Counted from the first letter of the stretch, positions 1 to 11,181 are shown. The stretch is 64,000 bases of DNA from Blastocatellia bacterium (GCA_025057015.1 JANWYG010000022.1:124001-188000); one strand, 5' to 3'. Made by a program: numbers and translations. The notes: a model not told the origin generated them from the letters alone.

Positions 1-349
1 TTAGATTTAACGTAAAGCTGCTACCTTGATTCATGCAAGACTTTATGTTGTCTAGGAGTTCAGCTATAGAGCCAAACCTTTCTCCCATAAAAGTTGCAAT
101 GCGGTCAAGTGTCGAGTCTCCTTCTTGTTCGGGCGGGATAGTTTTGATCTGAAATCCTCGAGCTTCGAGAAATCGAACTATTTTGCAAGTATCATTGTTA
201 GCGGGCTGGGGCAAGTCATGCTCTATTTTCTTTTTTGTTTGCACAGCCAACTTCGGTTGAGGTGGTCTTCCGCCTAGAGCTTCCGCTATGCTTTCCAAGG
301 CGATTGCTATACGTTCTAATAGGGTCACTATGTCAGGTCTATTCATCAT
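1..349 (-). CDS. Hypothetical protein, partial (runs off left edge)
   Basis: This reading frame is open from an ATG-ATG pair at 349/346 to the left edge of the window, giving at least 116 residues with no stop. It begins MMNRPDIVTLLERIAIALES, an amphipathic helix, followed by a charged linker and a segment (FLEARGFQIKTI, then GERFGSIAELLDNIKSCM) that looks like a small helical domain. No signal peptide or membrane segment is seen. Its start overlaps the stop of the upstream exported-protein gene by 8-11 bp, so the two are probably co-transcribed. The ribosome binding site is weak, which fits translational coupling. I do not recognise the family. Confidence 0.6.
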   Translation of the reverse strand, partial: MMNRPDIVTLLERIAIALESIAEALGGRPPQPKLAVQTKKKIEHDLPQPANNDTCKIVRFLEARGFQIKTIPPEQEGDSTLDRIATFMGERFGSIAELLDNIKSCMNQGSSFTLNL

Positions 350-1097
350 TTATTGCCAGATTTTTATCGATAGTTAAAGAAAGTTTACCGTGGAGTTTCA
401 GCTTTCCTTGTTCTGCGGTATAGGTTATGTTCTCTATCGAAATTTTCTCGAATTTTATGTTTGACGGCATGGAAACGGGTTTAAGTAGAGAGGCCGCATT
501 AAGCTGAAGTTCTCTTGCGGTGTCTAGATTAGTTCCTAGAACTGATATAGGCAGCGAGAAGTCAACTTTTGCCGTTAATGTCTTCGCTGTAGGTCGTAGC
601 TGAGAGTTTTTGCCAGCAGTTTCTAAACAGAGCGGCAGATGCTCTTGCATAACTACTCTTATATCTGGTTCAGCTGTATAGCCGAACCCAAAATATTTGC
701 CTTGAACGGTAGATCTGAGCTTGCCTGACAAGCTCAAGTACGTATTTATTCTACCATTAGAGATGGAAATAATGCGAGCTTCTTTTATGTTGAGTGAGCC
801 GCTACCGCTGGTTATGTCGAGGTAGTTTTGAGTCGTAGTTATTCCCAGGTCAGATGTGAAAGAAAATAGCCTACTTGGAAATATCTTGACTGTTAGGTCT
901 TCTTGCGACGAATGGGCAAACTTCGAGGCTAGCTCGTCTATGAAGCGCCGATCAAGGGATATAACGAAATCGCTGTCAGCTTTTTCTATACTCAAGTCTT
1001 TACTTAACGAGGCTATTTCAGCATCAAGGTTTGTGCTAGCAGAAGGAGCGAGTAGGCAAAGAAGCGATATGGGAATCAAACTGCGTTGAAACAGCAT
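339..1097 (-). CDS. Exported protein of unknown function
   Basis: About 252 residues. I chose the ATG at 1097 because GGAG lies nine bases upstream and the protein then starts with a typical signal peptide (MLFQRSLIPISLLCLLAPSAST). A start ten codons further upstream would bury the signal. The mature part is rich in alternating beta-strand patterns and ends NLAINDE. It resembles, in length, layout and an early D-x-x-[IV]-x-[LV]-D motif followed by a helix, the exported 226-residue protein at 23765-24445. Both may be periplasmic lipid- or ligand-binding beta proteins, but this is only a pattern similarity. It is followed by a partial gene that overlaps its stop. Confidence 0.7.
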   Translation of the reverse strand: MLFQRSLIPISLLCLLAPSASTNLDAEIASLSKDLSIEKADSDFVISLDRRFIDELASKFAHSSQEDLTVKIFPSRLFSFTSDLGITTTQNYLDITSGSGSLNIKEARIISISNGRINTYLSLSGKLRSTVQGKYFGFGYTAEPDIRVVMQEHLPLCLETAGKNSQLRPTAKTLTAKVDFSLPISVLGTNLDTARELQLNAASLLKPVSMPSNIKFEKISIENITYTAEQGKLKLHGKLSLTIDKNLAINDE

Positions 1098-1267
1098 AAT
1101 TTTGAACTCCGGCTGAAGAATAGACATATTGTCAGCAGTATTAACTAGTTTCTACGGTTACTATTATAACTTTCGAGGGCACGGATCGAGCTATGATGCT
1201 CTTGGACGGCTGAGGCTTTTCTGTTAGACTTGCGTGAGAAGGTTATCAAAACGTCTTAGGACGAAGC

Positions 1268-2011
1268 TTGAACCTACCTAACTCGCTGACTATTTTGAGG
1301 ATATTTCTAGTTCCGCTGCTGGTGGTAGTTTTGCTGACCAGGCTTTCAGAGGACTGGTTTGGGATCTCACAGCAGACTCTAGGGGTAGCGCTTTTCCTGC
1401 TCGCTGCTTTGACTGATCTGCTAGATGGTTGGTTAGCACGCCGGCGCGGGCAGATAACGACGCTAGGTACTTTGCTCGATCCCATAGCTGACAAGCTGTT
1501 GATTTCTGCCGCCTTTATCTCTCTGGTGGAAAATCGGCTAGCACCTGCTTGGGCGGTAGTGATAGTCATTGCGCGCGAGTTTGCTGTTTCAGGTCTACGT
1601 TCGATAGCTGCTGCAGAAGGTTTTACTATAGCGGCGTCTAAGATGGGTAAGCTGAAGATGGTAGCTCAGGTGCTAGCGATAACTCTGCTAATAGTAGGTA
1701 GTGACAATGGAGCTCCACCAGTGAATGGGAGTTCCTACTTTGCCGCAAGAGCCGCTTTTGAAGCTGTTTTGGCTGGAGAAGGTTCACTGCGTGACCTACA
1801 AGTTTTATGCTATGGTCTCGGTCGCGCTATGCTTTGGATAGTGGTCTTCTCAGCGCTCTATTCGATGTACGGCTATTTTAGAAAATTCTATGGTAAGGTA
1901 CGCGATCGTATCCAAGTACGCGAGCGGCGTAGGCTACGCGAGTTGATACGCAGGCGTAGGCGTATACCTTACGGCGAAAGTTTTGGTCATCAGACTCCTG
2001 ATTTGCCTTGA
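1268..2011 (+). CDS. pgsA: CDP-diacylglycerol--glycerol-3-phosphate 3-phosphatidyltransferase
   Basis: Inner-membrane enzyme making phosphatidylglycerol phosphate from CDP-diacylglycerol and glycerol 3-phosphate, the committed step to phosphatidylglycerol and cardiolipin. The 247-residue protein carries the complete CDP-alcohol phosphotransferase signature D-G-x2-A-R-x8-G-x3-D-x3-D at about residues 55-78 (DGWLARRRGQITTLGTLLDP, then IAD), with hydrophobic membrane helices around it. It starts with TTG at 1268, preceded by AGGA. The N-terminus MNLPNSLTILRIFLVP is the usual PgsA start. The C-terminus after about residue 200 is unusually rich in arginine and longer than in most homologues. The stop overlaps the TTG start of the next gene by four bases. 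The PgpA gene for the next reaction is at 11194. Confidence 0.93.
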   Translation: MNLPNSLTILRIFLVPLLVVVLLTRLSEDWFGISQQTLGVALFLLAALTDLLDGWLARRRGQITTLGTLLDPIADKLLISAAFISLVENRLAPAWAVVIVIAREFAVSGLRSIAAAEGFTIAASKMGKLKMVAQVLAITLLIVGSDNGAPPVNGSSYFAARAAFEAVLAGEGSLRDLQVLCYGLGRAMLWIVVFSALYSMYGYFRKFYGKVRDRIQVRERRRLRELIRRRRRIPYGESFGHQTPDLP

Positions 2012-3564
2012 ATATCACGACCTTCCAGGCGAGATTTATAGTAACTCTATCAGCGCTAGTGTTTGGTGTTATTGCGCTTTTCTATTTCTACACTGAAGGC
2101 TTATCAAACATCTATGGTGATGGCATATCACATCTGAATATAGCCAGAAAAGTAGTGGACAGCAGCTCAACAAGCTTGTGGGAAAGATATGTTCAGCTGG
2201 GTTCGCCGTGGCTACCATTACAGCATCTGCTAATGTTGCCTTTGGTGTGGCAAGACTTCCTGTGGCGGTCAGGACTTGCTGGTAGTATTGTCTCCTTAGC
2301 GGCTTACGTTTTGTCTGTATTACTATTCTTCGAGATAGGCTCGCTGCTTGGTGCAGAAGAAGGCACTTCTAAGCAGCGCAGCGTGAGCTCTGGATTTGCT
2401 GCTGCTACTTTGTTATGCCTGAATCCAAGTTTAATCTATCTGCAGACGACGCCGATGAGCGAACCTTTATTCATATGTGCCGCAGCTGCTACGGTCTGCA
2501 GCTTGATGTATTGGGTAGAGCGGCGAACGCGGCGGGCCTTACTTACTTCAGCAGCGATAGCTGCTATATCGACGCTTACTCGATACGAGGCCTGGAGTCT
2601 TCTTCCAGGTGGTTTTCTTGCGATTGTTTTGTTGCAACAAGGTAAGAGGCGGATAGTTGATGCTTTGATTTGGGCGGCGATAAGTAGCCTAGGCTTGCTT
2701 TATTGGCTATGGCATAACTTTGCTATTTACTCAAATCCGCTGGAGTTCTTGACAGGGTACTACTCGGCAAGAGGAATTTTCGCTAGGCAAAGCGAATTTC
2801 TAGGCTGGTCTGACTTTGCCAGCGGTAGCTTACTGCTGTCGTTAGGAATTGCTTTGCTTGCTTCGGCTGCTTGCTGTGGTACGCTGTCGGTTATAGTTGC
2901 GCTTTTCACGCTTTGTCGTGCAGTGGCTAAGCTGTTCTCTGAAGGACTGAATAGGCGACCACGGTTAAGCGTGGCACTGCTGCTTACGTTACCATTTTCT
3001 TTCACCGTGTACGGCTTGATGAGCGGTAACATACAAATATATCCGCTTAGTGCTATAGCGCTACTCAACGTGCGGTATGGAATAGGACTGCTTTTGCTTC
3101 TGTGCGGACTCGTTGGCATTTGGCATAGCCGGCAGTTATTTCTCGTATCTGTGCTGGTACTAGGGCAGTACTTTTGGATGTGCCGATATGGATACAAGGA
3201 GTTAGCTGTGGTACAGGAACCGCTCAGAAACAGTGTCTATACTCGAGAAGCACGAGCAAGGAGCTATCTAGAAGAATACCTACGTCGTCATCCTCCAAAG
3301 AAGAAGGTACTCATCTGTGGTGGGGACAGAACAATCTTACACGCAGGACTTCACTACAGAGACGTCAAGCTCTTTTACGACACAGCTCAGGGCTTAGATT
3401 TGGAAGGTGTAGAAACAATTGTAGTAGTCGAAGGCGATGCTCTGTGGAGAGAGTTAAGCAAGCGGCCGCTAGAGGGTTTTATCTGTATCTATAGAGTTGG
3501 ACCAAGGCCTGAGATAGCCGTCTGGGAGCGATTATACCGCCTTAGTACCGTGAGTGAGCGGTAG
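2008..3564 (+). CDS. Polytopic membrane glycosyltransferase-like protein (GT39/DUF2029-like)
   Basis: A 518-residue protein with about ten hydrophobic segments and a soluble C-terminal part from about residue 400. The N-terminal loop after the first helix contains [18 protein letters not shown], which has the acidic-residue arrangement seen after helix 1 in GT-C fold (dolichyl-phosphate-mannose-type) glycosyltransferases, followed by [14 protein letters not shown]. It probably transfers a sugar from a polyprenyl carrier on the outer face of the inner membrane; the substrate cannot be told. The gene starts with TTG at 2008 inside the pgsA stop (TTGA overlap), so it is translationally coupled to pgsA. 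Its 3' end overlaps the convergent histidine-kinase gene by 76 bp. Confidence 0.78.
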   Translation: MNITTFQARFIVTLSALVFGVIALFYFYTEGLSNIYGDGISHLNIARKVVDSSSTSLWERYVQLGSPWLPLQHLLMLPLVWQDFLWRSGLAGSIVSLAAYVLSVLLFFEIGSLLGAEEGTSKQRSVSSGFAAATLLCLNPSLIYLQTTPMSEPLFICAAAATVCSLMYWVERRTRRALLTSAAIAAISTLTRYEAWSLLPGGFLAIVLLQQGKRRIVDALIWAAISSLGLLYWLWHNFAIYSNPLEFLTGYYSARGIFARQSEFLGWSDFASGSLLLSLGIALLASAACCGTLSVIVALFTLCRAVAKLFSEGLNRRPRLSVALLLTLPFSFTVYGLMSGNIQIYPLSAIALLNVRYGIGLLLLLCGLVGIWHSRQLFLVSVLVLGQYFWMCRYGYKELAVVQEPLRNSVYTREARARSYLEEYLRRHPPKKKVLICGGDRTILHAGLHYRDVKLFYDTAQGLDLEGVETIVVVEGDALWRELSKRPLEGFICIYRVGPRPEIAVWERLYRLSTVSER

Positions 3565-6500
3565 AACTGTTCTCTGATTTGATCGAGTAGCTCGTTAAGC
3601 CCGTCAGACTTCTCTAGTTTAGCAAGTTGTTCTAGGGTCTTACAGAGCAAGTTCATCTCATCAAAACCGAAGTTTGCTGCAGTTCCCCGCAACCTATGAC
3701 TCAGGAGAACTATTTGGTTGAAGTCATTTTCTTTGATGGCAAACTGCAGATCCTTTATCAGCTGAGGAACGTCTCTGACAAACATCTCTGCGAGTTCAGC
3801 CATGATTTCGGCACCTACGCTTTCTGAAAGTCTCGACAAAGTATCATCATACAGATTAAGCGGCTTAATAGACCTGGTGTATTCTTTCAGCAAGCGGTTT
3901 AGTTCTTCATTACGTAGCGGTTTGGTCAAGAAGGCATTCATGCCTGCTTCTAAACTTATCTGCTTGTCTTTATCCATAGCAGCGGCAGTGACGGCTACTA
4001 TAAACGGCCTAGAGGGACTTGACTCGGCTCTAATCCTACGCGTAGCTTCTAGTCCATCCATTTCTGGCATATGTAGATCCATAAATATTACGTCATACCT
4101 CTTTAAGCGGAATGCTTCTAGGCCTTCTCTGCCATTGTTAGCTAGATCTGCCTCGTAGCCAAGTGTGTTTAGCATCCGCAACAGGACTTTCTGATTGATT
4201 GGATTATCTTCTACTATCAGTATAGAAATATCTTTGTTAATTGGCTGTTGTTCAATCTGTTCATTGTCTATAGCACAGACGGCTCCCGTTGGCACTTCTT
4301 GCAGAATAGCTTCTTGCAGTATCGTACGTCGCACAGGTTTGACTAGGCAGATAGTACCTTTAAAGTCTACGGCTTCTCGCTTTACATCGGTGAGTATTAA
4401 CTTTGTCACTGCTTGCCTAAAGAGCTGAAGGTCTTCTGTGGATATGCCGCGAGCTACATCTACAAGAGCGTAGTCATACTTGTTGGTTTTTAAGAAGTCT
4501 CGAGCAACGGCTATTGAATCAAGCAGGTCTACTTTTAGTCCTAGATTTTCGGCCTGTATAGCAAAGAAGCGCTGAGTGGAGGAGTTGGGTTCTACTATGA
4601 GACAAGTCTTGCCAGAAACCTCTGATACGTTTGGCAAAGCTTGTTCAGCTATCGAAGGCAGCTCTAACTTGAAGTAGAAGATCGAGCCTTGGCCAGGTGT
4701 ACTTTCGACCCATATCTCACCGTTCATCAGATCGAGTAGTCGCCTGCATATCGCAAGTCCAAGGCCTGTACCGCCGAACTTACGCGTGGTTGAGGCATCG
4801 CCCTGCGTAAACGCTTCAAATAGCTTACCTAAGTGCTCTTTTGGTATTCCTATACCTGTGTCTTTGACCGAAAAGTTAAGAATCCATTTTTCAGATAGAC
4901 TTTTTGAGCCGCTGACCTTTACTTCTATGTATCCTCTTTCGGTAAACTTTACTGCGTTCCCTACCAAGTTGCTGAGTATCTGCCGCAGGCGTGTTGGGTC
5001 TCCTAAGAAGTATTTTGGGATATCAGGCTCTACCACATAGACCATCTCGAGCCCTTTCTGTTGGGCTTGTATGGCAAATAAATCTAGGGAGTCTTCTACG
5101 AGATCCTCTAAGCAAAAACGGCACTTTTCTAGGACAAGTTTGCCAGCCTCTATCTTCGAAAGATCGAGAATGTCGTTCAATATGACCAGCAAAGCATCGC
5201 TGCTTCTGCGGATAGTTTCCAGGTAGTCACGCTGTTTTGTGCTGAGTTCTGTCTTAAGAAGTAGGTCTACCATCCCAATTATGCCGTTCATGGGAGTACG
5301 TATTTCGTGACTCATCGTAGCGAGAAACTCAGACTTGAGTTTTGTAGCTGATTCGGCTTGTATGAGGGCAGCGGCAAGCTGCCGATTTTTATCATCCATA
5401 GCGGCAAGGGCTTGCTGTAGTTCGGCTGTGCGGTCTGCGACTTTTCGCTCAAGCTCTTGATTTTTTTGCCTGAATTGTTTGATTTGGCACTGTACTAGTA
5501 AGTAAATCGAAGTCACAGCAAGTAGTGAATATAGTAGATATGCCCGCCAAGTACGCCAAGGCGCTGGCAGTATAGTAAACTTGAACGTAGCTGGACCGTA
5601 GACCGTGCCTGTGTAATTGCGTGCCCAAACCTTTAGTACATATGTTCCGGGATCTAAGTTGGTAAACTCGCGGTTTGAATTTTCTGTCCATTCTCCCATG
5701 CTTTGGTCAAAGCCTACGAGCTGGAAGCTGTAACGGGTTTCTCTTTCTCTGAAGTCATCTACGAGGGATACGCGAAAGTGTAGTGAGGTGTTACTATGGT
5801 CAAGTATGATTTCTCGGTTTTGTGCTGATAGAGGTAAGCTGAGGTTACCATAGTTTGCTTTATTAGTGCTGAGTTGTTGTATAAGCACTTTTCTGTCATA
5901 GTTACTGTCGGCAAGTTCTTTTGGGTCAAACAAAGCTGCTCCAGCGACTGTTCCTACCCAAACTCTGTCATAACTATCTATCATCGAAGCATTAATGTTA
6001 CAATCACTTGCAGGTAATCCCTCCTCTGTAGTAAATGCCTGTATGCTATAACCGTTTCCTTGAGGTGTAAGCAAGCTCACTCCTGAATCTGTGCACAGGT
6101 ATATTTGTCCTCGCTTGTTTGAGAAGATGCTGTAGACAGTATTGCCTGGAAAAGGCAGTTCTGCAACTTTGGTATTTATTTCAGGCTGCAGGTCTTCGTT
6201 TAGTACAAGCAAGGCAAGACGCGTATGCTGCTTACCGACCCAGAGACGAACCTTGCCGTCGCTTGATCGTTCTTGCATGAAACAGAAGATAGGGCTTTTG
6301 AGTGCTGGATCATTTATGACTGTCCATTCGTTTTTTTTAAGGCTTAGCAGTCCAAATGCCGTGCCTACCCAGAGAGTACGTTCTCCTTTAGTATCAATAG
6401 TTTCGGCTAAAGAATAGATAGAATTATGTAATAGCGGCGAGTTTTGGTTTGTGTAGCTTGTCCATTTGTTCTTTTTATACTCAAATAGGGAGAGTCCTCC

Positions 6501-7853
6501 GCCCGAAGTAGCTACCCACAAGGCGGCTTCTCCGTCGGCTAGGCGAGTCGGTAGTATCCTTCTGATGAAGTTAGAAAGCAAACCGCTGTTCGAGGTGTTA
6601 TATGCAACCAAACTGTTGGCTCGTGCTCTTACAAGGCCGTGCTTAGCAGTTGCTATCCAGATGCTATCTTCAGCCCGAAGCATTTGGTTAACACGATCAT
6701 ACTCTATGAAACGGTTTATATGGCTAGAGTCTACTAGTTTTCCATCCCTGAGAATGTTTATTCCTTGGCTGGTTGCTATCCAGACTTCTTGTATAGGATG
6801 GCTACTATTTTCCATAAATCCCCATACAAGGTCGCTTGAAAGTCTTGGATTAAGCAAATCGAGCACCATCCAGTTGCTGAGGTTGAACCGCGCCATGCGA
6901 TTGTTTGTTGTAAGCCATAAATTGCCACTCGGAGTAAATAGCAGGGAACGAACTATGTTATTGGGTATGTTGGAGTTGGAAGTATTATAGACCTGCCACT
7001 TACCGTCTTCATATCTTGCTAATCCTTCGTCGGTAGCCACGAAGAGTATTTTTCTGCCTGATGGCGAAGTGACTTCAATCAAGTCACTTACGGCGTTAGT
7101 AGGCAAACCAGAATTTTTGTCGAGTTTTTTTAATTTTCCTCCTTCATAGACTATTAGTCCAAACTCTTGAGTTCCCACGTAGACTCTCTGCTGGTCTTCG
7201 GTCGAAAGATCCTTGATGAAGTTTATCCTTTCATTTACTTCTATCGGAACTTGCGTTTTCTGTTTAAATCCTTCACTGAGATCTACTAGTATGAGGTCTT
7301 TGGCTTTTACTATCCAGAGGCTGGATGCTGAAGTAGTGGAGCTTGCTAGCGCTGAGACGCCTACCATGAGGCTTTCCCAAGAAAGATTTTCACCTCGTTT
7401 TGTTCCTATTAACAGCTCGTTGCTGTCATTCAGTACGACGATCTGTTTCGTGGCTTTTAGTTCTATCAATCTTGTAACATCGTCTAGATTAACCCCGGTG
7501 TTTAGTGAGTTATAAGTAGTCCATTGGCCACTGAAGTAACGTGAAGCACCGTCACCTTTGGTTCCAAACCATATGCTACCGTCTTCGGCTACACATAGGT
7601 CTGCTACGAAATTCGATCTTTGCTTATTTGGTAAGTCAAATATAGTCCAGCGAGTACCGTCATAGACTGCAGCTCCGTTCCAACTGCCTACCCATATGTA
7701 TCCATATTTATCTATGGCGAGTTTAGTGAGGGTATCTTTAGATAGTCCTTCACGGTAGCTGATCACTTTGAACATAGGTCTGCCACCACTACTGTAGGCT
7801 ATGACTACTGTGGCCAGGTTAGTCAATAGAAGTAAGCAATAGAGGATTTTCAT
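3489..7853 (-). CDS. Hybrid histidine kinase with two-component regulator propeller, two receiver domains and Hpt
   Basis: A 1454-residue membrane sensor kinase. In order: a signal peptide (about 1-20); about a dozen regulator-propeller repeats such as [17 protein letters not shown] and [15 protein letters not shown] (about 30-640), forming a periplasmic sensor; a Y_Y_Y domain (about 690-760); a transmembrane helix (about 762-788); a coiled coil; HisKA with [11 protein letters not shown], phospho-His near 847; HATPase with NAVKFTERG and GTGLGLAI; a first receiver that is partly degenerate (VEP in place of the acidic pair); a second intact receiver ([14 protein letters not shown], Asp near 1259; KP); and an Hpt domain with [13 protein letters not shown], His near 1386. 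It therefore holds an entire His-Asp-His relay. It begins one base after the stop of the kinase-like gene upstream, so the two are co-expressed. The ligand is unknown. Confidence 0.93.
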   Translation of the reverse strand: MKILYCLLLLTNLATVVIAYSSGGRPMFKVISYREGLSKDTLTKLAIDKYGYIWVGSWNGAAVYDGTRWTIFDLPNKQRSNFVADLCVAEDGSIWFGTKGDGASRYFSGQWTTYNSLNTGVNLDDVTRLIELKATKQIVVLNDSNELLIGTKRGENLSWESLMVGVSALASSTTSASSLWIVKAKDLILVDLSEGFKQKTQVPIEVNERINFIKDLSTEDQQRVYVGTQEFGLIVYEGGKLKKLDKNSGLPTNAVSDLIEVTSPSGRKILFVATDEGLARYEDGKWQVYNTSNSNIPNNIVRSLLFTPSGNLWLTTNNRMARFNLSNWMVLDLLNPRLSSDLVWGFMENSSHPIQEVWIATSQGINILRDGKLVDSSHINRFIEYDRVNQMLRAEDSIWIATAKHGLVRARANSLVAYNTSNSGLLSNFIRRILPTRLADGEAALWVATSGGGLSLFEYKKNKWTSYTNQNSPLLHNSIYSLAETIDTKGERTLWVGTAFGLLSLKKNEWTVINDPALKSPIFCFMQERSSDGKVRLWVGKQHTRLALLVLNEDLQPEINTKVAELPFPGNTVYSIFSNKRGQIYLCTDSGVSLLTPQGNGYSIQAFTTEEGLPASDCNINASMIDSYDRVWVGTVAGAALFDPKELADSNYDRKVLIQQLSTNKANYGNLSLPLSAQNREIILDHSNTSLHFRVSLVDDFRERETRYSFQLVGFDQSMGEWTENSNREFTNLDPGTYVLKVWARNYTGTVYGPATFKFTILPAPWRTWRAYLLYSLLAVTSIYLLVQCQIKQFRQKNQELERKVADRTAELQQALAAMDDKNRQLAAALIQAESATKLKSEFLATMSHEIRTPMNGIIGMVDLLLKTELSTKQRDYLETIRRSSDALLVILNDILDLSKIEAGKLVLEKCRFCLEDLVEDSLDLFAIQAQQKGLEMVYVVEPDIPKYFLGDPTRLRQILSNLVGNAVKFTERGYIEVKVSGSKSLSEKWILNFSVKDTGIGIPKEHLGKLFEAFTQGDASTTRKFGGTGLGLAICRRLLDLMNGEIWVESTPGQGSIFYFKLELPSIAEQALPNVSEVSGKTCLIVEPNSSTQRFFAIQAENLGLKVDLLDSIAVARDFLKTNKYDYALVDVARGISTEDLQLFRQAVTKLILTDVKREAVDFKGTICLVKPVRRTILQEAILQEVPTGAVCAIDNEQIEQQPINKDISILIVEDNPINQKVLLRMLNTLGYEADLANNGREGLEAFRLKRYDVIFMDLHMPEMDGLEATRRIRAESSPSRPFIVAVTAAAMDKDKQISLEAGMNAFLTKPLRNEELNRLLKEYTRSIKPLNLYDDTLSRLSESVGAEIMAELAEMFVRDVPQLIKDLQFAIKENDFNQIVLLSHRLRGTAANFGFDEMNLLCKTLEQLAKLEKSDGLNELLDQIREQFYRSLTVLRRYNRSQTAISGLGPTL

Positions 7854-7854
7854 A

Positions 7855-10674
7855 CTATCTAGCCAGCGACCTAAATTCGGTATAGGTTTGTGAAAAGCGA
7901 TCTCCGTTTTTGGCAGGAAACTTGAAGTTATATTTCTTGCCGAGGACTTTCATACCGACTTTGTCAGAGCTGGAGACTTGTATCTCGGAGATGCCGTTTA
8001 GCGGAACTCTGAATCCATGGTCGCTATCTGTAGTAAAAGTTACACCTTGCTGGGTTACGGTAAGCGTACCTGAACAAGAGCCGAAAGCATGATCATGGAT
8101 GACGTTAGCAGAAAATGGCTCTATACGCTTGTCCTTTGCAGCAAATTCACTTTTGATCGCTTCTATGCGCTTCTCTATGAAGGAGCGAGGATACTCACTG
8201 TTTCCACCAGCACGTAGAGCTTTTTCATAATAGCTTAAAGCCATAGAATTGTCATTCCTGTTTTCAGCTATCTGGGCTAATGCTACCAGCGAAGGCACAT
8301 GATTAGGATTGATGTCTAACACTTGGTGAAAGTAGCTTATTGCTGAGGCTAGTTGACCTCGTTTCCAATTAGCACTTGCCAGGTAGAAGAGAGTATCACT
8401 ATCTCTAATACCTGCTTTGACGGCAGTTTCTAGCTCAGTAGTTGCACCTAGGTAGTCACCGGCAGCATATTTTTGTATGCCTAGTTCGCGACGTTTGCGA
8501 GGGTCTGCGAGCGATGCAGCTTGCTGCTGCTGAGCAAGCTGCTCGCGCAGAGTCTTAAGGCGTAGAGCTGCTCGCTTGTCTTCTGGAAAAAGCCGCAGCA
8601 GCTCTTCAAACTTTTGTATCCCTATCTTAGGGTCATCTTGCACGCTAGCTTCGGCTTGTCGGATGAGCTCTTCCTTAACGCGCTGGCGCAATCGTAATCC
8701 GACAGGATTGTTTCTTTCTATGGCCAGTATCTGGGCAGAGTAATAGTAAGCCGAGGCTTGGGGTGGTTCTGTCAACCGGCCAGTTCTGAGAGCCTCTTCA
8801 GCAGCTGACTGAAGTGCGGCAAGCTCTCCACGCCTAGAGGAGAGTTCCGCCTCGAGTTTACGCAGTGCTTCTGCAGCTTTGTTATCTTCCGGGAATTTTT
8901 CTGTTATGCTTGAGTACACTTGCTGCGCAGTAGCAAGATCGCCCTTTTGGTATGCTGTTTCTGCTTGTTTAAACAGCGCGTCTTTGATGTTTTGCATCAT
9001 TTGTGGCACGCGCTGATCTAGGGGATTTATACTCAAAACGGCATTGCAGTAATAGAAAGCATTGTTATTTTCTGGAGAAATGTAGTCCCCTCTGGCAAAG
9101 GCTTCTTGGGCAAGATTAAAGAATTCCTCGGCACGTTCTTCTGGGCTACTGCCATTACTGCTACTGGCTTCTGGGATGACCTTCTCTGGTTGAAGCGATA
9201 TCAAAGGTAGGGTAACTGTCTTGCTGGCTGTAACAGTTACGTCTCGCTCCACGGGCAGGTATCCCTGCTTTGAAAGCTTCAGTTTATGTACCCCGGCAGG
9301 AACCTGCTCGAGCTCAGCAGGTGCCAGCCCTATCACTTTACCGTCTAGTTCTATCTGCGCTCCTGCCGGTATGGTGGTTACTATTATTGTTCCTACCCTA
9401 GGTCGAAAAATAGCAAGCGATAGTATAGCAGTAATTGTCAGAAAGCCAATGGCAGCAAAGACAAACATTATCCAGTATTTGATAGGAACCTTTACTTGCT
9501 TCGTTATAACGGAAGTTTGTTGAGGCACGGAAACAGACTCCTGTTTCGAAGTACGTTGTTGTATATTCTGAAGCGTTTTCGGTTTCGTAGTAGGAGGCAT
9601 TCTCTCTACAAATGCTTCCGGTGCTTCTTGTGAATGAACACGGTCCGCTACTTGTGCGACTGCTAGTTGGTTAGCAGAGGCCTTTGCTACCTGACGCGGG
9701 ACAGCAATTTCGAGTTCTATTTCTCGTAGTTGCAGCAACAATTCACTTAGTGTTGGCCGCCTTTTCGGATCGAAACTTAGTGCCTCCAGCATTAGCTTTT
9801 CAAGCGATGCGGGTACACCGAATGATGGATCTACTGCCAGTAGGCGACGTTGAGAGTCTGTTATATAAGCAACTGCACTTCTGCTGTCCTTCTCGACAAA
9901 AGGTGGTTGCCCGCTGATTAAGTAGTAACATAGTGCTCCTAGGCTGTAAACGTCGCTCTTTTCTCCTGTCTGCTCGCGACTACCGGCTAGCAGTTCTGGA
10001 GCATAGTAGACGCTTGCGTCCTTACCTAACAGTTCAGTTGCGCACTTTTTTAGAGCCGCAAAATTGTATGAAGCTACAGTGCGTCCTATACCAAAATCTA
10101 GTAACTTTATCCTCGAAGTATCTTGCCTAGGGGCAATATGCTCTTGTATCAACAAGATATTGTCTGGAGCTAGGCTACCGTGTGTAAAGCCTGCGCGGTG
10201 CGCTTTATCTATTATCTCAGCTATGCACAAAAGCATTGCTACGGCGGACTTGGGTGCCATCCGACTGCTGTTTTGTATGAAACTTTCTAGCGTAATGCCA
10301 GGAATATACTCGCTTACGATCCCTTTGCGACCATCGTTCAAAGTGATGATGTGGTACGTAGCTGGAACTTCAGCTATTGCAAGACCCTCGCAGAGCAACG
10401 CTCCTACGGTTTCAATTCGTTCATAGAGTTCAGGGTTTATCAGCTCCGGATGGAAAAGCCTGATACAGTAATCATTCCCAGAAGATTGAGCAGTAGCTCT
10501 ATATACTACGCCTAGAGCGTCAGTCCTCAGCCTCTCCCGTACGGTGAGACCACCTGTGTTTGTTCCAAGTGGAAGATAGACAGCATCAGAGCAGTAGAGT
10601 AAGGGCATACCGTCGGTTGAGCAGAATCTCAAGGCTTGTGTGTATATAGCATTACATTTGGGACAAACTGGCAT
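7855..10674 (-). CDS. Kinase-like (pseudokinase) protein with zinc ribbon, PEGA and TPR domains
   Basis: 939 residues. It starts with a small zinc-ribbon-like motif (CPKC at 4-7, FCSTDG at 17-22), then a serine/threonine-kinase fold (about 35-320). The kinase core looks inactive: the VAIK lysine position reads CIR, the glycine loop is eroded ([10 protein letters not shown]), and the catalytic loop is HGSLAPDN at about 165-172 rather than HRDLKPxN, so the catalytic Asp and Lys are missing. DFG (about 192-194) and the YAPE segment remain. After a linker comes one transmembrane helix (about 398-421), a PEGA domain ([15 protein letters not shown]), TPR repeats (about 520-830) and a C-terminal beta domain. 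It is probably a scaffold or signalling adaptor feeding the hybrid kinase one base downstream. An extended -10 box lies upstream. Confidence 0.88.
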   Translation of the reverse strand: MPVCPKCNAIYTQALRFCSTDGMPLLYCSDAVYLPLGTNTGGLTVRERLRTDALGVVYRATAQSSGNDYCIRLFHPELINPELYERIETVGALLCEGLAIAEVPATYHIITLNDGRKGIVSEYIPGITLESFIQNSSRMAPKSAVAMLLCIAEIIDKAHRAGFTHGSLAPDNILLIQEHIAPRQDTSRIKLLDFGIGRTVASYNFAALKKCATELLGKDASVYYAPELLAGSREQTGEKSDVYSLGALCYYLISGQPPFVEKDSRSAVAYITDSQRRLLAVDPSFGVPASLEKLMLEALSFDPKRRPTLSELLLQLREIELEIAVPRQVAKASANQLAVAQVADRVHSQEAPEAFVERMPPTTKPKTLQNIQQRTSKQESVSVPQQTSVITKQVKVPIKYWIMFVFAAIGFLTITAILSLAIFRPRVGTIIVTTIPAGAQIELDGKVIGLAPAELEQVPAGVHKLKLSKQGYLPVERDVTVTASKTVTLPLISLQPEKVIPEASSSNGSSPEERAEEFFNLAQEAFARGDYISPENNNAFYYCNAVLSINPLDQRVPQMMQNIKDALFKQAETAYQKGDLATAQQVYSSITEKFPEDNKAAEALRKLEAELSSRRGELAALQSAAEEALRTGRLTEPPQASAYYYSAQILAIERNNPVGLRLRQRVKEELIRQAEASVQDDPKIGIQKFEELLRLFPEDKRAALRLKTLREQLAQQQQAASLADPRKRRELGIQKYAAGDYLGATTELETAVKAGIRDSDTLFYLASANWKRGQLASAISYFHQVLDINPNHVPSLVALAQIAENRNDNSMALSYYEKALRAGGNSEYPRSFIEKRIEAIKSEFAAKDKRIEPFSANVIHDHAFGSCSGTLTVTQQGVTFTTDSDHGFRVPLNGISEIQVSSSDKVGMKVLGKKYNFKFPAKNGDRFSQTYTEFRSLAR

Positions 10675-10706
10675 CAGCTAAATCCACACTTAGGCTTTAG
10701 AGTGAA

Positions 10707-10715
10707 AGTATACCA
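10707..10715 (-). promoter_or_regulatory. Extended -10 promoter element for the kinase-like gene
   Basis: On the minus strand the sequence reads TGG-TATACT (TATACT at 10712-10707), an extended -10 element about 32 bases before the start codon at 10674. No good -35 is visible, as expected for extended -10 promoters. It would drive the kinase-like gene and the hybrid kinase behind it. Confidence 0.5.
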
Positions 10716-10809
10716 TAATGGGGAATGCCGCTGCGACTTTTAGCTAGAGGATATGCACTATGTATGCAGTGGATGTTAAAAAGGAGGATTTTGAACAACA
10801 AAAGAGATG

Positions 10810-11181
10810 TTAGATTCCAAACTCCTCCTTAAAGTGTTGTAAGAGTATTTTATATTCTTCTTTTATCTTTTCTAAAAATTGCACCGCTTCGTCTATACGG
10901 CCTTCCTTGGCCTCTTTTTCTAAAGAGGCACAAACGACTGACAATCTGTTTGCTCCTAGGGGTAAACAAGAACCTTTGAGCTTGTGTGCAAGACGGTAGA
11001 TTTGCATAGCTTCTCGAGCGGCAATTGCAGCTTCCAGTTTGTTGATATCCTCTGTTGCAGTCTGTTTGAAAATCTCGAATAGCTCGGTAAGAAAATCTTG
11101 CCCTTCTTCTCCTTCAAGCTGACATAGCTCGCGTAGCACTTCTCGATCTACTATTTTGGGTGAATCAGACGCGTTTGACAT
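10810..11181 (-). CDS. Stand-alone histidine phosphotransfer (Hpt) protein
   Basis: A 123-residue, helical cytoplasmic protein with the Hpt signature RLAHKLKGSCLPLGANRL, in which the His of HKLKGS (about residue 67) is the phospho-acceptor. It would pass phosphoryl groups between receiver domains of hybrid kinases and response regulators. The hybrid kinase at 53422 lacks its own Hpt domain, so it is a possible client, whereas the one at 3489 has one fused. The gene follows pgpA by 12 bp, at the end of the tubulin/Hsp70 block, and 135 bp precede the next gene. Confidence 0.88.
   Translation of the reverse strand: MSNASDSPKIVDREVLRELCQLEGEEGQDFLTELFEIFKQTATEDINKLEAAIAAREAMQIYRLAHKLKGSCLPLGANRLSVVCASLEKEAKEGRIDEAVQFLEKIKEEYKILLQHFKEEFGI

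Noticed and set aside
1246-1569. 107-codon minus-strand ORF
   Set aside because: Antisense shadow of pgsA, low-complexity Ser/Arg-rich translation with no motif.
10775-10850. GGAGGA/TCCTCC inverted repeat before the Hpt gene end
   Set aside because: It spans the end of the Hpt coding sequence with a long loop, and has no T-tract, so a terminator or regulatory hairpin is not supported.
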